Positions 35,801-45,925 of a stretch of DNA of 64,000 nt are shown piece after piece. The DNA comes from Oenanthe sinensis (Eukaryota > Streptophyta > Magnoliopsida > Apiales > Apiaceae). Within the stretch, counting starts at the first letter, position 1, and each line of letters begins with the position of its first letter. The stretch is from assembly GCA_028671895.1 (NCBI GenBank), contig CM053802.1:16685631-16749630 (forward strand), read 5' to 3'. The notes under the pieces are model-generated. The model was not told where the DNA came from and ran no database searches. It saw only the letters and a program-made list of their open reading frames with translations. Both the position numbers and the translations under genes were made by a program.

Positions 35801-36864
35801 GTACTGATGACTCGTGGTATTGGATGCTAGATGACAAGGGAATATTCACTGTGAAGAGTTGCTATCGTAAATTAAAGGGAGAAGCTAGGAATCCTGATTC
35901 AAGTTTCTGGAAAAAACTATGGTCCATTCAGCTGCCAGGTAAAATTATTATTTTTTTATGGCGTTTGTGTCACTCTTGTCTACTAACAGCAACAGCTTTA
36001 GCAGTTAAGAGAGTACAAATTGATATTCGATGCCCATGGTGTCTAGTCAATGAGGAAGATGCAATTCATGTTTTATTTCTATGCTCGTTTGCTAAGTCTG
36101 TGTGGAATGATGTGGGTCTTAGTCAGTTTGTTTTAGTACACTCAAATGACACGGTGTTTGATGTGCTTAAAAGGGTGTTTGGTAGTTATACTAGAGAACA
36201 AATTGTACTAATAGGATTATCTTGTTGGAGCATATGGAACCGAAGGAATAAATGGGTATGGGATAGAGTAAATGGATCGGTGTTTGGGGTGAAATAAGCA
36301 GCTATGAATATGTTGAGTGATTGGAAAGCAGCTCAACAAGTGGGATCGAAATGCAAGTCAAATGTGAAGTCAGTTTGTAATTATTGGAGTCGACCACCTC
36401 AAGGATGGGTTAAAGTGAATGTGGACGCGGCATTGTTCCCAGAACAGAATTGCAGTGGTATGGGTGCTGTCATTCGGGATGAGTATGGAAACTTCTTAAG
36501 AGCTAGAAGCAGGAGGATGGACATGGTTTTACACCCAAGGGAAGCAGAGGCGCTTAGCTTAAAGGAAGCATTGTCATGGGCTAAGGAGCAAGGCTTTAAG
36601 AAGTGTATGTTTGAAACAGATGCTAAACTTATGGCGGATGCGTGCAATGGAGAGCAGGGAAGATCGTTTTTTCACACTATTGTTGCAGATTGTGTAAGTT
36701 ATTTTAAGCACTTTGAAAATGTGATAGTTACGTTTGTAAGTAGGTCTGCGAATACGGTTGCTCACTTGTTAGCAAGAGCAACTTATTCTACGTCAGGCAT
36801 ACAGGAATGGAATAGTACTACTCCTGATTTTCTCATTGATGCTATTGTATTGGATTCAATTTGA
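32809..36864 (+). pseudogene. LINE ORF2: endonuclease, reverse transcriptase, RNase H; three in-frame stops
   Basis: One frame is kept for about 1,350 codons, broken by TGA at 33421-33423, TAA at 33715-33717 and TAA at 36295-36297, with no frameshift. The first part is an exonuclease-endonuclease-phosphatase domain (VWNCRGL, VVGDFNDL, SDHLPLFLEL). RT follows (PDKSPGCDGL, RPISLCN, KIDVSKAYDRLEW, RQGDPISPYL, catalytic FADD at about 34850), then a Cys/His zf-RVT region (FLWRLCHSCL, CPWC), then RVT_3-type RNase H (VNVDAAL, FETDAKL) from 36304. Not able to give a full protein as read. Confidence 0.93.
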
Positions 36865-36895
36865 TTAATGCAAGTACTTTAAATTTTAAAAAAAG

Positions 36896-37007
36896 AAGAA
36901 ATAGTTAGCAGTTGTGATATATCTTTCTCATACATGTTTATATATCGTGACTCTTATGTCAAATAATTTAAAGAAGCATTCCTGATAATCCAAAGAAAAA
37001 TGTTAGA
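36896..37007 (+). repeat. Right 112 bp direct repeat flanking the LINE
   Basis: Identical to 32098-32209 over all 112 bases; similarity stops just after (GAGACTCC here against AAACTTTA on the left). Confidence 0.92.
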
Positions 37008-39769
37008 GACTCCAAAAATTGTCCCAACAATTTTCTCAAATGTTGAGTTATCACGTGTATAATTGGTAAATTTCTTATAATAATACGAAACCTCATGTGT
37101 ATACATATGTACTCACGAATTAAAATAAATCATATGTCATGACAATCATTTGGAAAAAAAAAGGAACAATATTTGAAATGTGCAGCATTACTCAATCCAA
37201 AAACAAGACAGATGTAAAACGTACTGCTAAATGCTCATCTAGGAATCTAATGGCTGGCAAAAAGTGGCATGAAGAGACACTTCTCAGATTCCATAGTAAT
37301 CGAAACAATCAAATTAATTGTTTTAAAATAAGGACAAAAAATATATACTACTGAGGCAATCAATTACTTAATTAACGAGCATATAACAACGATGCATGTC
37401 CCTGTTTAATTAGGCCATATCATTGGTGTATAATTGTAATTTTCTCTCGTGTTTTGTATTAAATAATCGTATATTAGATGTCTCTTTCATCTTGTTAATA
37501 ATATATTGATATCATATCTTTTAGATTGAATTTTCTTAACAAAAAATTGAAATAAAAAGCTTTGATATTTGAGTATCGATTAATAACTTCATTTTAATAT
37601 AATAAAAATCAACGCAATTCACCGATATCGACACCTTTCCAGACTATTTTAATCAAAGAATTACAAGGTGACACTGTCGTGTAACGTTGTCGTTAGACAA
37701 ACATGTCTTATGTCATTGACTCCTTCCTTTTTTTATCAATTATTACACCGGTAACGTATCAATTTTTCGTAGCCTGATTAATACTCGTATGTAGTATTCG
37801 TTTTATCATAACATTTTGTCAAATACGAGATTGTCTTAAAAAATTTAAAAAATCATTCAGGTACCATTTTTTTTTAATCCTGAATGCCGTGATCTTACCG
37901 TATGCATGCACTAGTTCGGTGGCCAATATGAAAATATACTGAAAGGAAGCTAAAGTGATATGTCGGTTTAAAGTAAAACATATCTATGTGTATTTACTGT
38001 CTGAACCATTAGCCAAATGGAGCACTGAAATAAACTGCTACAATCATACACAAAAACAACTCTATATTGTAAAGTTTTAAAACTAGTCAACAATTTCAGG
38101 AAAAAAATGAAGTTGATTGCCAATTGTTAGTATTAATCATGATTACATAGTCAATCAAATGGTGCAATATTGAGTTATAAAGTAGTAAACTTTTTAATTC
38201 TTTTGACAAAATATACACACACATGTGAAAGATCTTGCATTTTTGGTATATATCCAATCCCCAACCACTTCCCTCTATCTTTTCTACTAGTAATAAAGAT
38301 GAGAAAAGACATAAAGGTTGCATCAATTATTTTAAGTGCTAGATTTGTCACTACCCATTCCTCCATTATAGCACATTAATCATAGTGTATTAAAACCCCA
38401 CATACTCCATGCACGCTTCACAATTATTTTTCATCCACTCCATGAGAGACTATGGGAGTGTGTTATGTACTTGTGTGTAGATGGACTAAGAGGGTGTATT
38501 GATTTTGATTGATTGTATTTAATTTAAAATTTCATAAATTATAGACATAATTTATAGAGTCCACGCAAAATTAATCATAAATTTAATAGAAACTCTTATA
38601 TTAAGGATGTGTGATTTTAAAATATCTAAAATATATATGAAAATTTAACATAATTTATGGATTTTTAAAATCTAAAATAAGTTTTTGATTTTAGTTGATT
38701 AATTATAATCGAAATTGAATACCCCTAGATTTTAAATCATTATTTAAAATCCAGATTGAAATGGATATTTTTCAATTCAAGTTGAATATCCCAGGAATTT
38801 TAAAATCCAAACAAAATACTCCACAATCCCAATTGAATACACCCCTCGATTTCCCATTCCTAATAAATAATTTATAAATTAAAAATATATTTAATTTAAT
38901 TTTTTAATTTATAAATTATTTATAAGATAAACTAAACACGTCCCGATCACTCCATCATCAAATAAAAAAATATTGTTTGTTATTATAATTGTAAAATTAA
39001 TTGTTTTTGACATAATTTATTTATATTATATAGTAAATAATTTGTTTTTTGTAAAAAAAATTACAATTCTTTTTTAATCTATTATAAAAGGGTTAATCTT
39101 CCAATTGAAAATAAAAAGAGTATATGTTAAATATTAGTCAAAAAATGGATCAATTATATAAAGAAAAATCAAACAATTTAACAAAAGAAAAATCAAACAC
39201 ACTACAGTAGTTAAATTTGGGTCAAAGTACCAGTAATATTGCACTACATATTCAAATTGAATATGACTATCACTATGACTGTGACAATTGGTTGGTCTTT
39301 GCAAACATTTTCCTCTCTTTTTAGCTTTTCTTTCCGTTAAGTTTTTCAAAATAATCTAGACTGCTAGAGTACGAGATTATTGCTTGGGGCTACTTTTATT
39401 TTTTAAAAATAAACCAAACATCAACGTTTGTTATTGAATAGTAAATAGACACCCTCTGTTGCACTTAATTGTTATCAAAAGGTCCGGCACACATTTTAAC
39501 GTACATATAAAGTATAGTTTCATAATTTTTTTTCTGAATAAAAATTTAAAATGGTAGTAATAACTAAGAATCTATTTAATTTATTTTATACATTATTATT
39601 TAATAAGTAATATAATATTATAGTACATTATTATTTGGAGTTAAGTAATAATTTAATTAAATATTAAAATTTCAGCAACTTAATACAAAATTGAGTCCCT
39701 CGTTTGGTAAAACATAAGGTGAGAAAGCAAATAACAGTAGGGCTAGGGTTTGATTAGAATTGAAAAACA
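37008..39769. other. Intergenic region before UFC1
   Basis: AT-rich, with one inverted-repeat element (38492-38844). About 39690-39769 is the 5' flank or UTR of UFC1. No other gene is supported. Confidence 0.5.
38492..38844. mobile_element. Miniature inverted-repeat element, 353 bp (GGGTGTATT ends)
   Basis: The left end GGGTGTATTGATTTTGATTG and the complement of the right end GGGTGTATTCAATTGGGATT are inverted repeats. The interior repeats ATTTTAAAATC-type strings and has no coding frame. Superfamily not assigned because no clear target duplication is seen. Confidence 0.6.
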
Positions 39770-40443
39770 ATGGAGGGATTTGATCCAACCTCAAAATCAA
39801 CGCCTGAAAGAAGAGTACAAAACCCTAATTGCTCACACTTCCATGAACAAGTCTCGTGATAACGATTGGTTCCGCATCTCCGCTGCTAATCCCGAGGGTA
39901 CGTTCATAACCTCCTCAAATATGAACTTGATCTTCAGTTTGATATTCCCGCCACTGCTCCCGAGCTTGAGCTTCCGCAACTCGATGCCAAGACTCACAAG
40001 GTTTTCCACTGTCTCTGCTTATTTGTGTTTTTCACGAGCCTCCGGTTCTGTTTAAATGTCGTCAAATTTGTAGTGTTTGTGTTTATTAGAGGTAATGTAA
40101 TGTGTCATTGTAGATGTATAGAGGAGGGAAGATTTGTTTGACGCTGCATTTCAAGCCGTTTTGGGCCAAGAATTGGTATCATTGCTCTCCTTTCGTTTAT
40201 TAGTTATGTCAAAGTTTTCATAATCCTGTTTCTGTATTATTAGATTATGATGATCGTAATAAGCTAGCTAGCTCATTCGACATGATTTGTTTTAGTTACT
40301 ATTATTGTTTCATAAGATGTTCACTTTTATATGTCCCTTGTTGGATCATGATTTGTCAAGTATTCAAAATGTTAAATCAGGTAAAATACCGGGGCTTGTA
40401 CTTTTAGTTGAGGGTGTTTTAGCCTATTAGGGTTTATTTCTTA

Positions 40444-40522
40444 GGATTGAATAAAGAGTAATGTTTGGTTTGGTTACAGGAATATATTTGTATCAAAACG
40501 ATTTAATCAGCTTTGCAACAAT
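40444..40522 (+). repeat. Direct repeat flanking the Ty3 fragment, left copy
   Basis: About 79 bp containing TGTTTGGTTTGGTTACAGG and AATCAGCTTTGCAACAA. Repeated at 41371-41448 with a few differences. Confidence 0.8.
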
Positions 40523-41370
40523 GCTGGATATTGAATATTTAGGCAGGTTTGTATAGAATTATACGAAGCAAATCACATTAAAAAGAAATAAATCAAATGG
40601 ATATAGAAAATAGTGCAAGATATGACTGCTACTGATGTGTTACTGAACAACCACACCTATGTAGCCTAACCAATCATTCGAGAGGACTGGACTCTCCTAT
40701 AGAGATTACTCATAAAAAACTCAGCATGCCCCTCATATGTTCTCTCCCTTCTACCTTATAACAAATTCCTCTCTCGCCACTTGTAGTATAATTCCTGATG
40801 TACCCCTGTGATAATTGCTTTACCCTTTCTTACCCTTGGCCCCTCTTCAAGAATATGTTAATAGGATAGGTGGCTTATGTAGGATCCCTGCATTACCCCG
40901 GGCCCAAACAGTCACCGTGTCCTCAAGGTGAAACTGGGGATAATGTAAGCTGACATTAGTAAAGTCGTCCCATGTGCCTTCCCAATCTGGTAGTCCTTTC
41001 CACTTGAGCAGCACCTCTGTAGCTGTAGTCATGCCCTGGTCTTGGGTGTGCGCATCCAACAGTTCTTCTGGTTCAACATTCATAACAACCTCTGCTGATA
41101 AATGAGGAGGAATAGTGGGGTTTGCAAAGGACGAACCAATGGCCTTCTTTAGCCGGGAAATGTGGAAGACGTTGTGAATCTTGGCCGAGGGAGGTAAGTC
41201 CAGTTTATATGCGACTTGACCAATCCGCTGACTGATGCGAAGTGGTCCATAGTAACGAGGAGCTAATTTCTCATTGGGTCGCCTTGCCAATGAAACTTGT
41301 TTATAAGGTTGGAGCTTGAGATATACAAAATCACCCTCCTGAAATTTTAAGGCGCGTCGTTTATTCCTAT
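40523..41370 (-). mobile_element. Ty3/gypsy chromovirus fragment inserted in UFC1 intron 2
   Basis: The insert carries the end of a Ty3/gypsy pol on the minus strand plus about 300 bp of downstream sequence (40523-40846), presumably 3' untranslated region or LTR. No second LTR, RT or gag is present, so it is a fragment. It lies between two 79 bp direct repeats that belong to the intron. Confidence 0.8.
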
Positions 41371-41422
41371 GATGGAATAAAGAATAATGTTTGGTTTGGT
41401 TACAGGAATAAATTTGTATCAA
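40847..41422 (-). pseudogene. Ty3/gypsy integrase C-terminus with chromodomain
   Basis: The frame encodes the conserved integrase tail (GDFVYLKLQPYKQVSLARR, KLAPRYYGP, VFHISRLKKA) followed by a chromodomain (EVLLKWKGLPDWEGTWDD), which marks the chromovirus branch. The first ~17 codons of the open frame are intron sequence read through from the flanking repeat, so the real element sequence begins near 41370. Confidence 0.9.
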
Positions 41423-41448
41423 AACGATTCAATCAGCTTTGCAACAAC
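41371..41448 (+). repeat. Direct repeat flanking the Ty3 fragment, right copy
   Basis: Diverged copy of 40444-40522, the same order of blocks with about four to six mismatches. Confidence 0.8.
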
Positions 41449-44400
41449 TAAAATTGAAACCACCCAAACCACTTTGACAGACCGAATCAAACTAAGTTGG
41501 GGTGATCCAGTCAGTTTATCAGTTAAGGCACAACCTTACTAACTTTGGGCCTACTGCAATTGTTCTCTTACACATACAACTCAGTCAAAGCCCACATTAC
41601 AAATTTGAAATTATTATGTAAGAACTATTGCCTTTTCACATATCAGGCCTAGGACCTTGGTTTTCAGGTGAATTACATAGACATTGTTGATCTCATTTTA
41701 TTCTCCATCTTCGATGTGGAACAAAGACAATGACGATAAAATATTATTTTTCTGTAGTTACTTACACGAATGGATAGTAATCTTACTATCCATCACTTGG
41801 ATTGTCCCTATGCACACTCTCTAATAGATGAGTCATGGGATGGCTATCCCTGTTTTTGCATGTGCACTTTTCTCATGTTTTATGCAACAGAAAGATGTTT
41901 AGATACCTATGCTCAAAAAAATGCACCAGAAAAAGCTTCTTGCAATTACGCACGGGCATGGAAAAGAGATTCATGAGCATCAATATAATGATGCTATAAA
42001 ATACAATATACTGTATAGGAGTTGAAAACTTGATCTATATTAAGATTAGTTGTGAGTTGCTTCTTCTCTTCCATGTATGATTGTTATAGTGTTGCAACTT
42101 GCACATGCCAGTCCTCAATGTTTGTTTGGTATGCGAAGATAATTTATGTATTTAGTTTGCAAAAATGATTTAGCTAGATTCTAATCTAACATACTCTTGT
42201 GAATAGTCCTCAACGTTGTTATTATTATTATGGATATATTTTCTATTGCTTAATTAGTAATCAAATTATACAAGGTTGATTTTTGTTGGTAACTTAGAAT
42301 ACTCCCTTCTATTGGGAAAATATTCTGTAACACCTAAGATGTGGTTGATTACCTAATAATTACATGCAAAATAACTAGTAGACAATGTAGTTGCTCTTTT
42401 GCATACGGCATGCCATGTCTAACTTGGAGAGGACCTTACTTCCTTTGGTGCATGGTATAGACAGTGTCAGTGTTGTTTCAGTTTTATAATTCAACAATGG
42501 ACAGAGAAGAAACAGCTATACATTTAAAACAGTAATCGATAGAATAGTGTCTTTGAACTGCACCTAAGGTTTTTTCAACCGCATGAAAGAGTAAATTGCA
42601 TGGATCATAACCAACAAAGAGAGTGAACTTCTAAAGTTTAGTAAAATGTTCAATAATTTAAAAAAATAAGTAAATATTATATCCCATCTCCTTGTGTAAG
42701 AGAACCCTAATACAAATCCTTATAAGGGACCTCCTTTTAATCAATTTATGTTCTCAATTTAAATCCACCACCAAAATTAAATATAAGGAACTGCTCTGTT
42801 TATTTCTTTCTACTGTAACCTAGAGTATTCTTAGTAATTTACTTGAACAATTAGACTAAACTTCATAATTAATTACAATGAACTCATTGCTTGAATAATA
42901 ACATAAAATGAAAAAATAAATTCAAATGAATCTTTTAATTGCTTGCTCGGCAACATCAGCTCTCTCCACTAACGTTGATTATGTCAAATCTGTGCAATTG
43001 TCTTGCTCATGCATTGATTTAATGAAGGGTAATAGATACGAAGACAAATTGTGATGATGCTTGAACAGTGCTGGTTTTTGTTTTAAGGGTACAAGTGTTT
43101 AATTTATTTTGCATGTGCTTTTGCTTGGGTTACCTCCTTTTTACACAGCTGATATATTTGCTTTTGTCAAAAAGACAAGAAGTTGATATAAGTTGCTTGA
43201 ATTTGGAAAAAGTTAATTTGGTACGTGTTACTATTGCAAGATTTGCTTATTTATTTAAATTTGTATGCTATTGACCTTATTTTGTCCATTAATTTAGAGG
43301 CCAAATAAATATATTGCGAAATCCTTCTTTTTTATGTATTACTATAAGGTCCGAGTGATCAACATATTTCATTAATAATGAGTTGTGTTTTCCAGTCCAA
43401 GATTTGGTATAGCCCATGCACTTTGTTTGGGTCTGGCGCCATGGCTTGCAGCTGAGATTCCTATCCTTGTTGATTCTGGTATGATCAAGCATAAAGATGA
43501 TGCTGCCTCATCCAGTGAGTCTTAGACAGCTATATGTTCTTGTGGGACTTCATGAAAGCATGTTTGTCAATCGACTCTAAGCACATGAAAGGTTGAAAAA
43601 ATTTAAATTTTACAGATACTTGTCAAAATAAAAGTACAGGATATGTAGTTCTGCCTTACCTTAATGTTGATCTAAAGTGTAACATTCAACTCTACAAATT
43701 TAAGAAGATTAGAGGATCTATAAGATGTTTTCCAAATGTGTTCAAGTTTGTTTTTTGTAGACATTTTTTAGACAACTGATGATGGGTGCTTTAGTCTTTT
43801 ATGAAATACTTTACATGAAGTTATTATATCTTGACTTGTAAATCTCAAGATAAGATCAGGCAAACAGGTTCTTGTGATGGTGTTACTAGTTTTCTTTTTC
43901 TTTATTGTAATTTATTAAGGACTTGGTTGTGTATTAAATGATTCATCACGATGATGACATGCTCTGGTATTTTGTGGAAGATGCTTGCCGATTGTTGTTA
44001 TTGGTGATTAAGTGTTTTTTTAATTGTACTAGTTCTTTAGATGGTTAATATATGTTTTTTCAAATACAATATAAACGCTTTTCTAATGTTCTAGTATTTC
44101 TGAGTAAAGGTCCGAAGTCTCTCTAAATTGTTGGCCCTTTGAGAGAGGATATTAATATGTTCAAGTTATGTCTGCTGATCTGTTGTATACCCGGGCTTAG
44201 TTGTGAATCATCACAATGTGCACATGCACACACTTGTGTATATATATAATTTATGTGAGTATGTGCAAGCACAATTTGATTTGGTAGTCTGGACTTTGTA
44301 GAGCAGACATACTTAGTGGAATGATAATGGAACCCTAGGCAACTTGTTAATTGTAAATCTTAATCCTTACATGACCAAATAAAATATTAATAATTAGGTA

Positions 44401-45332
44401 GAAATCATTGGTGATGATAATAGTGAAGTAATTAACTTGACTTGGATCTTCTAAGCTATCCTGCAATGAGTGCTGTATAATGGACGCATTTCCCTATCTA
44501 GAAATGTAGACGATTAAGGTATTGTTTCTTTATAAATTTTAGTTTGTGAGCAACTTGTACACTTATCTTCCTCGGCACTTAAAGCTAGTGGTTTTGCAAC
44601 AGTTTTGCGCTGATGGTTTTGCAACAGATTTGCTTTCAACCTCATGAAATATTATTAATGCTTTTTATTAGCTATAGATTTATCACATTATTGAGTATTG
44701 ACTATAAGCCAAAAAAGAAAATACACGAGCCAAGCACACAGACACACAAAATGCTAAAATGGGAGCCATGAATGAAGATATGAAGGGTCCCATAGGGGTT
44801 TGTGGCAGGCAGATAAAGACCTTGAAATCCTATAAAGAAATCTCCACACAAGCTTTCAACGCTTGACATATCTCCACTTCTCACCTTATCTCTTTCCATT
44901 CTTAGGGGTAAATATGAACCTCCAATCATATGGCACGCTCATTGTGGTACATTTTCATTGTTAGATCACTAACATAGAGTAGTAATATAGTCATAAAAAA
45001 GAGTTTTCACTTAAATTTACCAATCACTTTAAAAAAACACTTGTCAATGCAATATGAAATGGATCACTTTTAAAGGTGAAAAGTAGTAGAAAACAAGTAT
45101 ATATAATATAAATGACTACTTTGTAAAATATTATAATTATTTGTAATTTACAATTTTTATATGGTATATTTGACCTTTTTTTTTCCAATATCGAGTAAAA
45201 GGAAAAAAAATAGCAGATAAGAAAACAAGTGACTTCATCTACGGTTGCAGCATGTGATTCAGTGGATGTGGATGGTAAAATGCCAAGACAAAACACTATA
45301 TACACCCCGACCTAGTCCATTGTTATCACATA

Positions 45333-45352
45333 CCCCCCCCCCCCCCCCCCCC
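45333..45352 (+). repeat. Homopolymer of 20 C
   Basis: Uninterrupted C run between TTATCACATA and AACTCTATTT. On the minus strand this is G20, able to form G-quadruplex structures and prone to length errors. Confidence 0.95.
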
Positions 45353-45662
45353 AACTCTATTTTCAAATATATTACGGCAAGTACAATGCTAAAATAAAAT
45401 TTTCTCTATATTTTTTTTTCATATTTGGATACTAAAATTATTATGTTGTTCTAAAATATAACCTGTATTATAATGTTAATATTAAAATGATTATTGAAAT
45501 GTGTATATATACATCAGACTAATTTATATTTCATTTTTTTTTTATTATAGTCATACATTTGATTGTATGTATTTGCTCTAGTAGAATAGGAGATATAGGT
45601 GTGTGGATAAAATGTGTATACCATATGCCAATCAGAACATCAACAATCCAAAAAGCAAGCAA

Positions 45663-45731
45663 GATAAAGATAATTATAGCAGAAATATAGAATAATAATA
45701 CAAAGGGTTATAGAGAGAGGAAATATAAATA
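45663..45731 (+). promoter_or_regulatory. Possible HEMA promoter elements (GATAA pair, TATA-like box)
   Basis: Two GATAA I-box-like motifs (45663-45667, 45669-45673), common in light-regulated plant promoters, precede a TATAAATA at 45724-45731, about 195 bp before the HEMA start codon. GATAA and TATA strings are frequent by chance in AT-rich DNA, so this is tentative. Confidence 0.3.
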
Positions 45732-45925
45732 TCTAACTTCAAAATTAATACTCATATCATATCAATTTGATATTCTTAAATACACACATATATATTTTAA
45801 ATAAATAATAAAATTATTTAAATTATGCTGCATGCCTGCAAGTAGTAGTGGTAATAAAAAGGAGCAATAGCCAATGAGGCACACACCCCATTCTCCGAAA
45901 GATATCCATAGAGTGGGCAGTGGCA

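Larger units (their letters stand above)
32210..36895 (+). mobile_element. L1-type LINE retrotransposon, 5'-truncated
   Basis: The element holds the C-terminal part of ORF1, then ORF2 with endonuclease, reverse transcriptase, zinc-binding region and RNase H. It ends in a short A-rich tail (36883-36895) and is bounded by a perfect 112 bp direct repeat. The 5' truncation within ORF1 is what incomplete target-primed reverse transcription gives. The presence of a C-terminal RNase H is known in plant L1-type elements. Confidence 0.93.
39770..43525 (+). pseudogene. UFC1: UFM1-conjugating enzyme 1 (UFC1), three exons, with small coding deletions
   Basis: Exons are 39770-40000, 40114-40175 and 43396-43525, with GT-AG introns of 113 bp and 3,220 bp. 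UFC1 is the E2 that passes UFM1 to targets such as ribosomal protein uL24 at the ER. The N-terminus (MEGFDPTSKST), QRLKEEYKTLI, NDWFRISAANPEGT, HNLLKYELDLQFDIP, the catalytic-Cys segment GGKICLTLHFKP and the intact last exon (RFGIAHALCLGLAPW) are clear. Compared with plant and human UFC1, exon 1 lacks about 59 bp after codon 11 (the IPLLTTKAGPRD region), 25 bp after PEGT (the RWTGKCWY region) and 12 bp after FDIP. The first two shift the frame, so the locus is probably inactive, or the sequence has errors here. Introns are kept, so it is not a processed copy. Confidence 0.82.
43526..45925. other. UFC1 3' flank and HEMA upstream region
   Basis: No gene is supported. It contains a run of 20 C at 45333-45352. 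The part from about 45550 is the likely HEMA promoter and leader. Confidence 0.5.

Noticed and set aside
39770..43525. UFC1 as a processed pseudogene
   Set aside because: Introns with good GT-AG sites are kept at 40001-40113 and 40176-43395, so it derives from genomic DNA, not from mRNA.
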